From contig JAQIJD010000001.1 of NCBI GenBank assembly GCA_036946415.1, positions 434,001-498,000 on the forward strand: a DNA stretch of 64,000 bases, written 5' to 3'. This stretch comes from Sphingomonas_Q fennica_A (GTDB lineage Bacteria; Pseudomonadota; Alphaproteobacteria; Sphingomonadales; Sphingomonadaceae). The stretch's first letter is position 1. Each line of letters starts with the position of its first letter. Positions 8,273-16,723 of the stretch are shown piece by piece. The notes under the pieces are model-generated. The model saw only the letters and a program-made list of their open reading frames with translations, had not been told where the DNA came from and ran no database searches. The position numbers and the translations under genes are program-made.

Positions 8273-9073
8273 TCAGGTCTGGAAGCTGCCGGCAAGGCTG
8301 CCCATCGTCAGCGCCCACCCGTCCACCAGCACGAACAGCAGCAATTTGAACGGCATGGAGATGATCGTGGGGCTGAGCATCATCATGCCGAGCGCCATCA
8401 GCGTGGAGGCGACGACCAGATCGATGATGAGGAACGGCAGGAAGATCAGGAAGCCGATCTGGAAGGCGGTCTTCAGTTCGGAGGTGACGAAGGCGGGCAG
8501 CAGGATCGAGAAGGGAATGTCCTCGGCCCGCGCCACGGGCGGCATCCTGGCCATGTCGGCGAACAGCTTGAGGTCGGTCTGGCGGGTCTGGCGGACCATG
8601 AAGCCGTGGAACACGTTGCCCGAACGGCTGATCGCCTCCTCGATCGGTATCTGCCCCGCGCCATAGGGGGCGTAGGCGGTGCGGTTGATCTGGTCGAGAT
8701 AGGGCCGCATCACGAACAGCGAGAGGAACAAGGCCAGGCCCACCAGCACCTGATTGGGCGGCGTCTGCTGGAGGCCGAGCGCCTGCCGGAGGAGGGAGAG
8801 GACGATGATGATGCGGGTGAAGCTCGTCATCATCAGCACCAGCGACGGCAGCACCGTCAGCAGGCTCATGAGGAGCAGGATCTGGAGCGACAGCGACAGC
8901 GGCTGGCCGTTGCCGGAAACCGTCGCCAGCGCCCGGTTCAGCGCGCCCGCCTGCGCCGCCGCGCCCGATGCGGCGGCGGCGAGGGCGGGGGCGGGGAGGG
9001 CGAGCAGGGCGAATAGGGCGAGGCGCTTCGCGTGCCGACAGACCCCACCCCAACCCAGCGCCGGGTCGGTCAT
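8273..9073 (-). CDS. fliP: Flagellar export gate protein FliP
   Basis: FliP is the core pore subunit of the flagellar type III export gate. The ATG at 9073 gives 266 residues with a signal-peptide-like N-terminus (RLALFALLALPAPALA). The FliP core then follows with MTSFTRIIIVLSLLRQALG, the QTPPNQVLVGLALFLSLFVM helix, and SELKTAFQIGFLIFLPFLII. The first dozen or so residues of this start, and the start codon itself, lie inside a 106-base inverted repeat (9036-9141). No later ATG or GTG exists before the hydrophobic signal segment, so the repeat seems to supply the translation start. A further upstream start at 9166 would overlap fliO. Confidence 0.93.
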   Translation of the reverse strand: MTDPALGWGGVCRHAKRLALFALLALPAPALAAAASGAAAQAGALNRALATVSGNGQPLSLSLQILLLMSLLTVLPSLVLMMTSFTRIIIVLSLLRQALGLQQTPPNQVLVGLALFLSLFVMRPYLDQINRTAYAPYGAGQIPIEEAISRSGNVFHGFMVRQTRQTDLKLFADMARMPPVARAEDIPFSILLPAFVTSELKTAFQIGFLIFLPFLIIDLVVASTLMALGMMMLSPTIISMPFKLLLFVLVDGWALTMGSLAGSFQT

Positions 9074-9141
9074 GCCCCCGGCATGACCTGGACAGCGCGG
9101 GGCGCTGTCTACCCGGCGCTGGGTTGGGGTGGGGTCTGTCG
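9036..9141. repeat. Cloverleaf inverted repeat at the fliO/fliP junction
   Basis: A perfect 31-base inverted repeat (9036-9066 against 9111-9141, outer arm beginning CGACAGACCCCACCCCAAC) encloses two further hairpins. These are GGTCATGCC/GGCATGACC at about 9068-9088 and GACAGCG/CGCTGTC at about 9091-9109. The whole can fold as a cruciform with three stems. It fills the space between fliO and the conserved part of fliP and contains the annotated fliP start codon (9071-9073). It is not related in sequence to the repeats at 7106, 22201 and 38449. Confidence 0.9.
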
Positions 9142-9158
9142 CCACGCGATCCGGCCCG

Positions 9159-9440
9159 TTATGCATCCGGCAGCGAGAATTCGGCCGGCGCCGGCGTCTC
9201 CGCGATCAGGTCGATCCGCCCGCGCGAGACCGCCACCAACAGGTGCTTGCCACCGAATTCCACCACCGCCAGCCGGTTCATCGCCCCCAGCGGCACCGCA
9301 TCGACCACCGTCACCCGGCGGATGCGCTTGCCGCCCACCGCAAGGCCCGGCTGCAACCGCCGCATCACCCACAGCGTCAGTACCGCCAGCCCCCCCACCA
9401 GCGGCACCAGCAGCAGCAATCGCAGGAGGTAATCGATCAT
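9159..9440 (-). CDS. fliO: Flagellar biosynthetic protein FliO
   Basis: FliO helps assemble the FliPQR gate. The 93-residue protein has one N-terminal transmembrane segment (about residues 4-24, YLLRLLLLVPLVGGLAVLTL). A short cytoplasmic beta-rich domain follows, with the RRVTVVDAVPLGAMNRLAVVEF and HLLVAVSRGRIDLIAE strands typical of FliO. The length is short but within the family range. It starts two bases after fliN and precedes fliP, the conserved fliN-O-P order. Confidence 0.88.
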   Translation of the reverse strand: MIDYLLRLLLLVPLVGGLAVLTLWVMRRLQPGLAVGGKRIRRVTVVDAVPLGAMNRLAVVEFGGKHLLVAVSRGRIDLIAETPAPAEFSLPDA

Positions 9441-9442
9441 CG

Positions 9443-9763
9443 TCAGAGCCGCCGTTCGACCCCGGACAGACGCTGGTCTGGCGCCACCACGTCCACCACG
9501 CGGATCCCGAAGCGGCCGCCTACCTGCACCACTTCGCCGCGCGCCACCAGCGTGCCGTTGACGAGGATGTCGAGCAGCTCGTTCGCCTGCCGGTCCAGCT
9601 CGACCACGCTGCCTTCGGCCAGGTCCATCAGTTCGGACAGCTTGAGCGTGGTGGAGCCGACCTCCACCGTCAGGCGGAGGGGAATATCGGCCAGCAGGCG
9701 ATAGTTGCGGCCGCCGAACGCGGACTCGGCCGCCGCCAGCGGGGCTTCGGTCATGTCGCTCAT
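9443..9763 (-). CDS. fliN: Flagellar motor switch protein FliN
   Basis: FliN is the C-ring protein that with FliM forms the lower rotor ring and docks the FliH-FliI export complex. The 106-residue product is essentially one SpoA domain, including ADIPLRLTVEVGSTTLKLSEL and the closing GEVVQVGGRFGIRVVDVV strand. The start at 9763 overlaps the fliM stop as ATGA. A second in-frame ATG three codons later is an alternative start. Confidence 0.93.
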   Translation of the reverse strand: MSDMTEAPLAAAESAFGGRNYRLLADIPLRLTVEVGSTTLKLSELMDLAEGSVVELDRQANELLDILVNGTLVARGEVVQVGGRFGIRVVDVVAPDQRLSGVERRL

Positions 9764-10692
9764 TTCACCTTCCCTTCGGGCACGCCCACCGTCTGGATCT
9801 GGAGCGCCGCCCGCCCTTCCTGCTCGCCGATCATGCCGACGGCAAGCTGCTTCGTGCCGGCGATGAGCGGCACCGTCGGGCTGATCGCGATCGGAATGAC
9901 GTCGCCCACCTTGAGCGCCAGCAGTTGCGCCACCGAAATCTCCGGCCGCGCCAGCACTGATCGGACGGGCAGGCGCACGTCCTCCAGCGCCTCGGCCAGC
10001 CGGCGGCGCCAGCTGCCGTCTTCCGCCTCGGCGACGTCGGTGTGGACCTTGTGGGCGAGATCGGCCTCGATCGGCCGCAGCATCGCCATCGGATAGACGA
10101 TCTGGATCGTGGTCGGGCGGATCTGGCCGCATTGCACCTCGAACGCCTGCACCACCACCTGATCCTCGGCGCGGACGATCGTGCAATAAGCGGTCTGCGC
10201 CTCGCGCCCCGCCGGCTCGGGCGTCAGCGGCAACACCTCGTCGAACGCCTCGGTGAGCGTGCGGATGACGAGTTCGCCCAGCCGATCGACCAGCCGTTCC
10301 TCGCTGGCCGAGAATTCCGGCCCCTTCGGCGCGGGCACGATGCCGCTGCCACCGTAGAAGGCATCGACCATCGCCGCCACGAACGCCGGCTCCAGCGCGA
10401 CCAGCATCATCCCCTTGAGCGGCCGGAGCCGGTAGAGGGCGAGGCCGGTGAAGCCGGGCTGCGCATCGCGCCACGCGCCGAAGCGGAGCGTGGCGAGCGG
10501 CGCGGGCGCCACCGAGACGCGCTGGTTGGACAGCGGCTCCAGAGCGGCCCGCAGCAGCTTGGCGAGCCGGTCGTTCATCCGTTCGAGCCCGGCGAGGCGC
10601 GGCTCGGGTCGGTTGTCCTCGCCCAGCACGAAGCGCTTCGGCGCCGCCGGCGTGTCGTCCTCGTCTCCGTCGAAACTTATGCCGAGCGCCAT
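9760..10692 (-). CDS. fliM: Flagellar motor switch protein FliM
   Basis: FliM is the C-ring switch component that binds phosphorylated CheY and couples FliG to FliN. The 310-residue protein has a central FliM domain from about residue 50, with ASEERLVDRLGELVIRTLTEA among its helices. The C-terminal SpoA domain includes SVAQLLALKVGDVIPI. The N-terminal acidic segment FDGDEDDTPAAPKRFVLGED stands where the CheY-binding peptide normally is, but it is not a textbook match. The gene ends in an ATGA overlap with fliN and starts eight bases after fliL. Confidence 0.92.
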   Translation of the reverse strand: MALGISFDGDEDDTPAAPKRFVLGEDNRPEPRLAGLERMNDRLAKLLRAALEPLSNQRVSVAPAPLATLRFGAWRDAQPGFTGLALYRLRPLKGMMLVALEPAFVAAMVDAFYGGSGIVPAPKGPEFSASEERLVDRLGELVIRTLTEAFDEVLPLTPEPAGREAQTAYCTIVRAEDQVVVQAFEVQCGQIRPTTIQIVYPMAMLRPIEADLAHKVHTDVAEAEDGSWRRRLAEALEDVRLPVRSVLARPEISVAQLLALKVGDVIPIAISPTVPLIAGTKQLAVGMIGEQEGRAALQIQTVGVPEGKVK

Positions 10693-10700
10693 CGGAAGCC

Positions 10701-11291
10701 TTACTGCATCACGAAACTGGTGAAATACACATCGTCGATCCCGCCGAAACCCGCCTTTTCGCGCAGCACCTGATTGACGGTCTGCGTCAGCACCTTTTGC
10801 AGATGCTTCTTGCCCTCCGGTTCGGCCAGCGCCTCCGCGCTCTGCTCGGCCAGCACCAGCAGCACGGCGGAGCGGACGGGCATGTCGTTCTCCTTCAGAT
10901 TCTCGATCACCTTCTCGTCATAATAGGTCGAGACGCCGAGGCCGATCTGGAGAAACCCGTCCGCATCGGAAAGGTTCGCGGTGAACGGCGTCTCCATGGC
11001 GTAATAGGTCGCCTTATAGTCGCCCGTGTCCTCCGGGCTGGCATCGCCCTTGGGGGGCGGGCCGCTGCCCTCATGTTCGCCATGCTCGCCCTTGGGGACA
11101 AGCTTGGGCCGATCGGGATCCTCCTTCTCCGCGGCATGGCCGCCGCCGACCATGCCCGAGCCGGCCGCATAGACGCCGCCCGCCACGCCGCCGCCCAGCA
11201 GGCCCAGCACAGCCACCGCCATGACGATCATCTTCTTCATCTTGCCGCCCTTCTTGGGCGGGGCGGCATCGGCGGCGGGCGCGTCGGACAT
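10701..11291 (-). CDS. fliL: Flagellar basal-body-associated protein FliL
   Basis: FliL is a single-pass inner-membrane protein around the stator. The 196-residue product has a short cytoplasmic Lys-rich N-terminus, one transmembrane helix at about residues 18-43 (MKKMIVMAVAVLGLLGGGVA), a Pro/Gly/charged linker and a periplasmic domain. That domain contains YYAMETPFTANLSDADGFLQ and LGVSTYYDEKVIENLKEND and ends FGGIDDVYFTSFVMQ, the typical FliL close. It precedes fliM with eight bases between them. Confidence 0.93.
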   Translation of the reverse strand: MSDAPAADAAPPKKGGKMKKMIVMAVAVLGLLGGGVAGGVYAAGSGMVGGGHAAEKEDPDRPKLVPKGEHGEHEGSGPPPKGDASPEDTGDYKATYYAMETPFTANLSDADGFLQIGLGVSTYYDEKVIENLKENDMPVRSAVLLVLAEQSAEALAEPEGKKHLQKVLTQTVNQVLREKAGFGGIDDVYFTSFVMQ

Positions 11292-11307
11292 CGGTGGCTC
11301 CTAAAGA

Positions 11308-13314
11308 TCAGGCGTAGCGGCCGGCGGACGGCGCATCGCGGGGCTGGTCGGGTTCGGCCGTGGCCTCGTCACGGTTAACGGCAGCCGGCGTCCGGGCTTG
11401 CGGGTTCGGCTGCTGCTGATTCTGCTGGGCCTGGGGCTGCTGCTGTTGCGGCCCGGCCTGCGCCTGCTGCTGCTGGGCGGGCGCCTCCTGCGGGCGGGCC
11501 AGTTCGACCCGCGCCTCGCTGATCCGAAGCCCCTGCGCGCGCGCCTCCGCGACGAGGCGGGGCTGCGCCTCCTCGATGATGCGGCGCGCATCTTCCTGCT
11601 CGGTCGTCAGGCGGATGGCGGTGCCGTCCTCGCCGGCGCTGATCGCGACATGCAGCCGGCCGAGATGCTCGGGGGCAAGCTGGAAGCGCGCCTCATGGCC
11701 GTTGCCGGCGGCGCGCGTGATGTCCCGCGCGAGCTGATCGAGCCACTGGCCGTCACGCGCCAGGTCGAGCTGGGCGGTGATGCCGACGTCCGCCATCGGC
11801 AGCGTCGCGACGGCGGGATCGGCCGGGGCCGTCGCGGGGGCAGGCGCAGGCGTGCCGGGCAGCGCGAAGGCCATCGCCTCGGGTGCCGGCGCGGCGAGCG
11901 GATCGGTGGGTGCCGGATCGGTGGCGGGCGTATCGGACGGCGCGGGACGCGCGCCCGCCGCGGTCACCGCGCGCGGGGCCGGGCGGCCATCGGCGACGGC
12001 GGGGCGGCCGGCACGATCGGGTTGCGCGACCGGGGCCGCGGCCATCGCGGGCTGCGGGTTGGCCGGCACGGCCGTCGCCACGGCCCCGTCCCCGGCGGCC
12101 GGGGCGGCATCCTCCTCCTCGGCATCGGGTGCGACGGCGTCGGCCTCGGTGCCCGCGCTCTCGTCCGGCAGCGCCGGGGCGGCGGAAGCTGCGGGCGGCT
12201 CGGCGGGCGCCGGGGCTGCCGGGCGGGCCTGTTGCGGCGCGACGAGCGCCGCCGTCGCTTCCCGCATGCTATCGGCCTGCGCTTCAGGTGCGTCGTCGGC
12301 AACCGGCGTCGGCCGGAACGGCAGACCGGCAAGCGCTGTCGGGGCCGCGGCCGATGACGCTCCGGCCGCCGTCTCGTCGGCGGTTTCCGGGGCGCGCTGT
12401 CCATCCACCGCACTTTCGGACGCATCCGTAGCGGGCGAGAAGGCATGCGTCGTCCCGTCCACGATTGCGGGGGCGGGCGGTCGGCCGGCGGGCGCCGCGT
12501 CAGGCGCAGGCTCTGCGAGGGAGGGCGTCACCGAGCCGTCCGGCCGACCCTCGGCGGGCGTCGGCGTGGGATGCGGACCAACCTTTGCCGGCGTGGCGGG
12601 CACGGCCGGGGCCGGGGCCGGGGCCGATATTGGGTCGGGCTGGTCCTGCGGGGCCGGCGGTGCAGACGTCGTCGGGGCGGCGGACCGCACGATCGGCGCC
12701 ACGTCATCGCCGGCCACTCCACGGGCTGGGTCCGGCGCGGCATGGCCGGCGCCAGAAGCAGGCGGTGCGGCCTGCGCTACGGACGGTCCGCCCGGCGCGG
12801 CATCGGCAAGAAGCATCGGCGATTCGACCGACGCGGGCGATGGCATGGCGTCGGCGGCGGGGCCGGAGGGCGCGATCACTCCCATGCGCGACAGTGGCCG
12901 GGCGCCGGCATCGGGCGCTGCCGGGCCGGCCGTCGTCGCCGTCGGCGATCCGGGCATCTCTCCGCCGTCGGTGGCGGCGGGCGTCGCAGTCGCGAGCACC
13001 GCCTGCGGGAGCGGCGAGACAACGGCGGCGGACCGCAGCATCGCAGCCACCGGTCGGGCGGCGGTAAGCGCCGTAGGCGTCCCATCGACAAGGGCGAGCA
13101 GCGCCATCGCGCTCCCCTCAACGGGGACTGCGCGTAACGGCGCCGGCGTGGGGGCAGCCGACGGCCCGGCGACCGGGGTCGCCGCCGGGGCGGCCGGTAT
13201 CGCCGCCGGATTTGCGGGGTTCAGCAGCTGCGCGAAATCGGCCGCCGCCGTCGGGGCGGGGGCGGTCGCCATGCCGCCGATCGGCGTGGGCGTGGGGGCG
13301 AGGGCGGCGATCAC
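11308..13314 (-). CDS. fliK: Flagellar hook-length control protein FliK
   Basis: FliK is the secreted ruler that measures hook length and triggers the FlhB switch. The GTG start at 13314 overlaps the fliJ stop as GTGA. The 668-residue protein is long for the family. About 450 residues are Ala/Pro-rich low-complexity sequence, followed by the conserved C-terminal hook domain at about residues 515-600 (LAPEHLGRLHVAISAGEDGT and the ARAQGLRISEARVEL end). A Gln-rich tail (QQQQAQAGPQQQQPQ) is unusual and may be a disordered export or binding extension. The partner FlhB at 5897 has a changed switch residue. Confidence 0.9.
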   Translation of the reverse strand: MIAALAPTPTPIGGMATAPAPTAAADFAQLLNPANPAAIPAAPAATPVAGPSAAPTPAPLRAVPVEGSAMALLALVDGTPTALTAARPVAAMLRSAAVVSPLPQAVLATATPAATDGGEMPGSPTATTAGPAAPDAGARPLSRMGVIAPSGPAADAMPSPASVESPMLLADAAPGGPSVAQAAPPASGAGHAAPDPARGVAGDDVAPIVRSAAPTTSAPPAPQDQPDPISAPAPAPAVPATPAKVGPHPTPTPAEGRPDGSVTPSLAEPAPDAAPAGRPPAPAIVDGTTHAFSPATDASESAVDGQRAPETADETAAGASSAAAPTALAGLPFRPTPVADDAPEAQADSMREATAALVAPQQARPAAPAPAEPPAASAAPALPDESAGTEADAVAPDAEEEDAAPAAGDGAVATAVPANPQPAMAAAPVAQPDRAGRPAVADGRPAPRAVTAAGARPAPSDTPATDPAPTDPLAAPAPEAMAFALPGTPAPAPATAPADPAVATLPMADVGITAQLDLARDGQWLDQLARDITRAAGNGHEARFQLAPEHLGRLHVAISAGEDGTAIRLTTEQEDARRIIEEAQPRLVAEARAQGLRISEARVELARPQEAPAQQQQAQAGPQQQQPQAQQNQQQPNPQARTPAAVNRDEATAEPDQPRDAPSAGRYA

Positions 13315-13730
13315 TGGCCGTTACCCTTCGGCCGGGTGCGGTGGATGGCGGCGAGGCGCGCTTCCAGCATCTCCTGCATCGCATGCACCGCGCGCGCCTC
13401 CAGCTTCTCGGCGCCCTCCTGCGCGATGCGTGCCTCCAGCCGTTCCTGCTGGCGGGCCTGCGCCGCGATGCGGGCGGTGGCGATCGTGCCGGCGAGGCTC
13501 TGTTCGGCTGCTTCCAGCCGCGCCATCAGCTCGCGCGCGCCGCCGAGCGCGGCACCGCTGGTGAGGCCCGCCCCCGGCGCCAGGGCGCCGCGCATCTCGG
13601 CGAGCCGGCCGGCGTTGGTCTCCAGGTCGACGACACGCGCGTTCGCCGCCTCGGCGACGATCGTCGCCTGGAGGTGCTGGACGTTGCGGACGCGCGCCAC
13701 CCGCGCGCGGCGATCGGCGATCTGCTTCAC
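13311..13730 (-). CDS. fliJ: Flagellar export protein FliJ
   Basis: FliJ is the coiled-coil stalk of the FliH-FliI-FliJ export ATPase complex. The GTG at 13730 overlaps the fliI stop (GTGA) and yields 139 residues, close to the family norm. The protein is almost wholly helical with heptad-rich Ala/Arg/Glu sequence (RVARVRNVQHLQATIVAEAA; QERLEARIAQEGAEKLEARA). Assignment rests on length, coiled coil and position between fliI and fliK, since FliJ is poorly conserved. No ATG start exists in a sensible place. Confidence 0.85.
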   Translation of the reverse strand: MKQIADRRARVARVRNVQHLQATIVAEAANARVVDLETNAGRLAEMRGALAPGAGLTSGAALGGARELMARLEAAEQSLAGTIATARIAAQARQQERLEARIAQEGAEKLEARAVHAMQEMLEARLAAIHRTRPKGNGQ

Positions 13731-15055
13731 GAACCGAACCCTTCGACGAGGACGGCGACGGAACGGTCGATGCGGATGGTGCTGTCCTGCGGCTGGCGGA
13801 TGAAATCGAGGATCATCGGCATGTGGGCGATGGCGGCGTCGATCACGGGGTCGCTGCCCTCCTTGTAGGCGCCCATCAGGATGAGGTCGCGATTCTCCTC
13901 GTAGACCGACCACAGCCGGCGCAGCGTGCGCGCGGCGGCGGCATGTTCGGGGGTCACGATGTCGCTCATCACGCGGCTCAGCGACTTGCCCACGTCGATG
14001 GCGGGGAAGACGCCCTGTTCGGCCAGCGCGCGCGACAGGATGATGTGCCCGTCGACGATGGCGCGCGCGGTATCGACGATCGGATCGCTGGTGTCGTCGC
14101 CGTCCGCGAGGACGGTGTAGAGCGCGGTGATCGATCCGCCGGTGCGCACGTCGGCGCCGGCGCGCTCGCACAGCCGCGGGATCAGGCCGAGGGCCGAGGG
14201 CGGATAGCCCTTCATCGTCGGCGGCTCGCCCAGCGACAGGCCGATCTCGCGCTGGGCGTGCGCCACGCGCGTCAGGCTGTCGATCAGCAGCAGCACCTTG
14301 AGGCCCTTGTCGCGGAAATATTCGGCGATGGCGGTGGCGCGCATCGCCGCGCGCAGGCGCAGGATCGGCGGGTGATCGGCCGGCACCGCGACGACCGCAG
14401 CCTTCTTGCGCACGTCGCCGCTGAGCTTGGTGGCGAGGAAGTCGGACACTTCGCGGCTGCGCTCGCCGATGAGCCCCACGACGATCACGTCGGCGTCCGC
14501 GCCCTTGATCATCTGCCCCATCAGCACCGACTTGCCGACGCCCGAGCCGGCGGCGATGGCGATGCGCTGGCCGACGCCGGCGGTGAGCAGCGCGTTGATC
14601 GCGCGCACGCCCATGTCGAACGGTTCGATCACGCGCGCGCGGTCGAGCGGATTGCCGCGGCGGCCGGCGAGCGGCCAGCGCTCGCTGGTCGAGATCGGGC
14701 CGAGCCCGTCGAGCGGATTGCCCAGCGCATCGACGACGCGGCCCAGCAGCCCCTCGCCGACGTCGACGCCGCCGCCGCGCTGGTCGGGCTCGACGCGCGC
14801 GCCGCAGCTGTGCGGGGCATCGGCGTCCAGCGCCATCATCAGCGTGCGGTCGCCACGGAAGCCGACGACCTCGGCCAGCGCGCCATGGCCGTCGGCATCG
14901 ATCACGCGCGCATTGGCGCCGACCGGCAGCGCGAGGCCGGTCGCCTCCAGCATCTGCCCGTCGAACGACGCCAGCCGCCCGATCCGGCGCGGCGCGAACG
15001 CCTCCGGATCGATGCGGCCGAGCATGGCGGCGGCGCGATCGGCGAGACCGCTCAT
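13727..15055 (-). CDS. fliI: Flagellum-specific export ATPase FliI
   Basis: FliI energises unfolding and delivery of export substrates. The start at 15055 shares a base with the fliH stop (TGATG), giving 442 residues, the normal length. The F1-ATPase-beta-like core shows a Walker A loop GSGVGKSVLMGQ, the GLIGERSREVSDFL segment, a LLLIDSLTRVAHAQREIGL Walker B region and a GSITALYTVLADGDD motif. Upstream in-frame sequence belongs to fliH in another frame and is not coding here. It is flanked by fliH and fliJ as usual. Confidence 0.96.
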   Translation of the reverse strand: MSGLADRAAAMLGRIDPEAFAPRRIGRLASFDGQMLEATGLALPVGANARVIDADGHGALAEVVGFRGDRTLMMALDADAPHSCGARVEPDQRGGGVDVGEGLLGRVVDALGNPLDGLGPISTSERWPLAGRRGNPLDRARVIEPFDMGVRAINALLTAGVGQRIAIAAGSGVGKSVLMGQMIKGADADVIVVGLIGERSREVSDFLATKLSGDVRKKAAVVAVPADHPPILRLRAAMRATAIAEYFRDKGLKVLLLIDSLTRVAHAQREIGLSLGEPPTMKGYPPSALGLIPRLCERAGADVRTGGSITALYTVLADGDDTSDPIVDTARAIVDGHIILSRALAEQGVFPAIDVGKSLSRVMSDIVTPEHAAAARTLRRLWSVYEENRDLILMGAYKEGSDPVIDAAIAHMPMILDFIRQPQDSTIRIDRSVAVLVEGFGS

Positions 15056-15717
15056 CAGGCGCCCATCCGATCGAGCGTGCGGCGCAGCCGTTCCAGCCGC
15101 ACCTCGGGGCCGTCCTCGATCCAGCCGGCGGCGGTTTCCATCACGATCGCGCCGGGGCGGACCGCGGGATCGGCGACCAGCTCGACCGGCAGCGCCGCAC
15201 CCGCCAGCCGCTCGGCATCTTCCGGCGCGAGGCGGAGGCGGGCGGGGGCGCAATCCTCGGCGATCAGCGATGCCGCGGCGGTGCAGCGCTCGGCCAGCAG
15301 CTTCGCATCCATCTGCACTTCGCCGACGATCGCCTTCACGAGGCGGGAGACGGTGGTGGAGAGGAGGAGGGCGAGCGCCTCCGGCGCCTCGGGCCTCAGC
15401 GATTCGAGGCTCTGGGCGAGGCGGACGATGCCCTCGCGCTCGGCGGCGATCTCCATCGCGGCGGTGCGGGTGCCTTCCTCGAACCCTTCGGCGAAGGCGT
15501 CGGCGCGCAGCATCTCGATCTGGTCGGCGGTGAAGGCCGGCTCGATCGCGTCGGCGGCGGCCATGTCCGCCACCGGCTCGCCATCGCTCCACGGCGAGAA
15601 GGCGGAGGCGCGCGAAACGTCCATCGCGCGGAAGCCCGCCCCGGTGGGGGCGGGGGGACGCGTCCAGGCGGGCACCGCGGCGGCGGCGCTCCAGAAACTG
15701 CCCGGCATCTCAGACAT
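15055..15717 (-). CDS. fliH: Flagellar export ATPase regulator FliH
   Basis: FliH is a dimeric stator that binds and restrains FliI and anchors it to FliN. The 220-residue protein has a disordered Pro/Ala N-terminus. A coiled-coil middle follows (ADAFAEGFEEGTRTAAMEIA), then a C-terminal domain containing LLLSTTVSRLVKAIVGEVQM and ending VRLERLRRTLDRMGA. It overlaps fliG by eight bases and fliI by one base. The family is weakly conserved, so the operon position contributes to the call. Confidence 0.9.
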   Translation of the reverse strand: MSEMPGSFWSAAAAVPAWTRPPAPTGAGFRAMDVSRASAFSPWSDGEPVADMAAADAIEPAFTADQIEMLRADAFAEGFEEGTRTAAMEIAAEREGIVRLAQSLESLRPEAPEALALLLSTTVSRLVKAIVGEVQMDAKLLAERCTAAASLIAEDCAPARLRLAPEDAERLAGAALPVELVADPAVRPGAIVMETAAGWIEDGPEVRLERLRRTLDRMGA

Positions 15718-16723
15718 AATCGTCCTCTTCCTTGCCCAGGCTGATCGTCCCTTCGGCCGCCAGCTTGCGCGCCACGTTCAGCATCGCGCGCTGCGCCTCC
15801 TGCACCTCGGCCAGGCGCATCGGGCCGCGATCGGCGATCTCGTCCTGCACGCTCTGCGCGGCGCGGGCCGACATGCAGCCGTAGAAGCGGCCGCGCATCG
15901 ACTCGTCCGCGCCCTTCAGCGCCACGACCAGGATGTCGCTCTCGACCCCGCGCAGCACGGCGCCCAGCGCCTTGTCGTCCAGTGCCAGCAGGTTCTCGAA
16001 CACGAACATCTCGTCCTCGATGGACCGGGCAAGGTTACGATCTAGTTTCTGAAGCGCTTTAATAATTCGGGTCTCGGCGGCCTTCCGCGAATTGTTCATG
16101 ATCTGCGCGGCCTCGCTGGTGCCGCCGCGGCGGGTCTGCGTCACCGTGGCGGTGCGCTTCACGGGGCGGAGCAGCACGCGCTTCAGATCCTCGATCGCCT
16201 CCTTCGTCACCGGCCCCATCGTGGCGACACGGTAAACGACATCGGCCTGCACCGCCTCGTCCAGCTGGCTCAGCACGTCGGCGGCGACGGGCGCCTCCAG
16301 GTGCGTCAGGCACAGCGCGATCAGCTGAGGGTGTTCCGCCTCGAGCAGCCCGGCGATGGCCTTGGCGTCCATCCACTTGAGCGCTTCGAGGCCGCTCGCC
16401 TTGTCCTCGGGCGGGGCGATGCGTTGCAGCACGGTATCGGCGCGATCGGGGCCGAGCGCGCGATGCATCATGCCGCGGATCTGCTGTTCCGGCTTGAAGC
16501 CGAGCGAAGAGCGCGAGCGCGCCTTGTCGACGAACAGGTCGAGCACGCCCGAAACCTGATCTTCGGACACGTCGGCCACGTCATACATCTTGCCGCCCAG
16601 ATGCTGCACCTCGGCCGGATCGAGCCGGCTCAGCACCTCGGCCGCCTCGGCCTCGTCGAGCAGCATCATCAGGATCGCCGCGGCGGAGGAGCCGGTCGGC
16701 ACGGGGCTGTCGCTCATGTCCAT
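15710..16723 (-). CDS. fliG: Flagellar motor switch protein FliG
   Basis: FliG is the C-ring torque protein that contacts the MotA stator and FliF. The 337-residue product has N, middle and C armadillo-like domains. Visible features are SAAAILMMLLDEAEAAEVLS at the N-terminus, an EHPQLIALCLTHL middle-domain helix (EHPQ motif) and a charged C-terminal helix (DKALGAVLRGVESDILVVAL). The ATG at 16723 shares its A with the fliF stop. A GTG at 16726 or an ATG at 16717 are alternatives. Confidence 0.95.
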   Translation of the reverse strand: MDMSDSPVPTGSSAAAILMMLLDEAEAAEVLSRLDPAEVQHLGGKMYDVADVSEDQVSGVLDLFVDKARSRSSLGFKPEQQIRGMMHRALGPDRADTVLQRIAPPEDKASGLEALKWMDAKAIAGLLEAEHPQLIALCLTHLEAPVAADVLSQLDEAVQADVVYRVATMGPVTKEAIEDLKRVLLRPVKRTATVTQTRRGGTSEAAQIMNNSRKAAETRIIKALQKLDRNLARSIEDEMFVFENLLALDDKALGAVLRGVESDILVVALKGADESMRGRFYGCMSARAAQSVQDEIADRGPMRLAEVQEAQRAMLNVARKLAAEGTISLGKEEDDYV

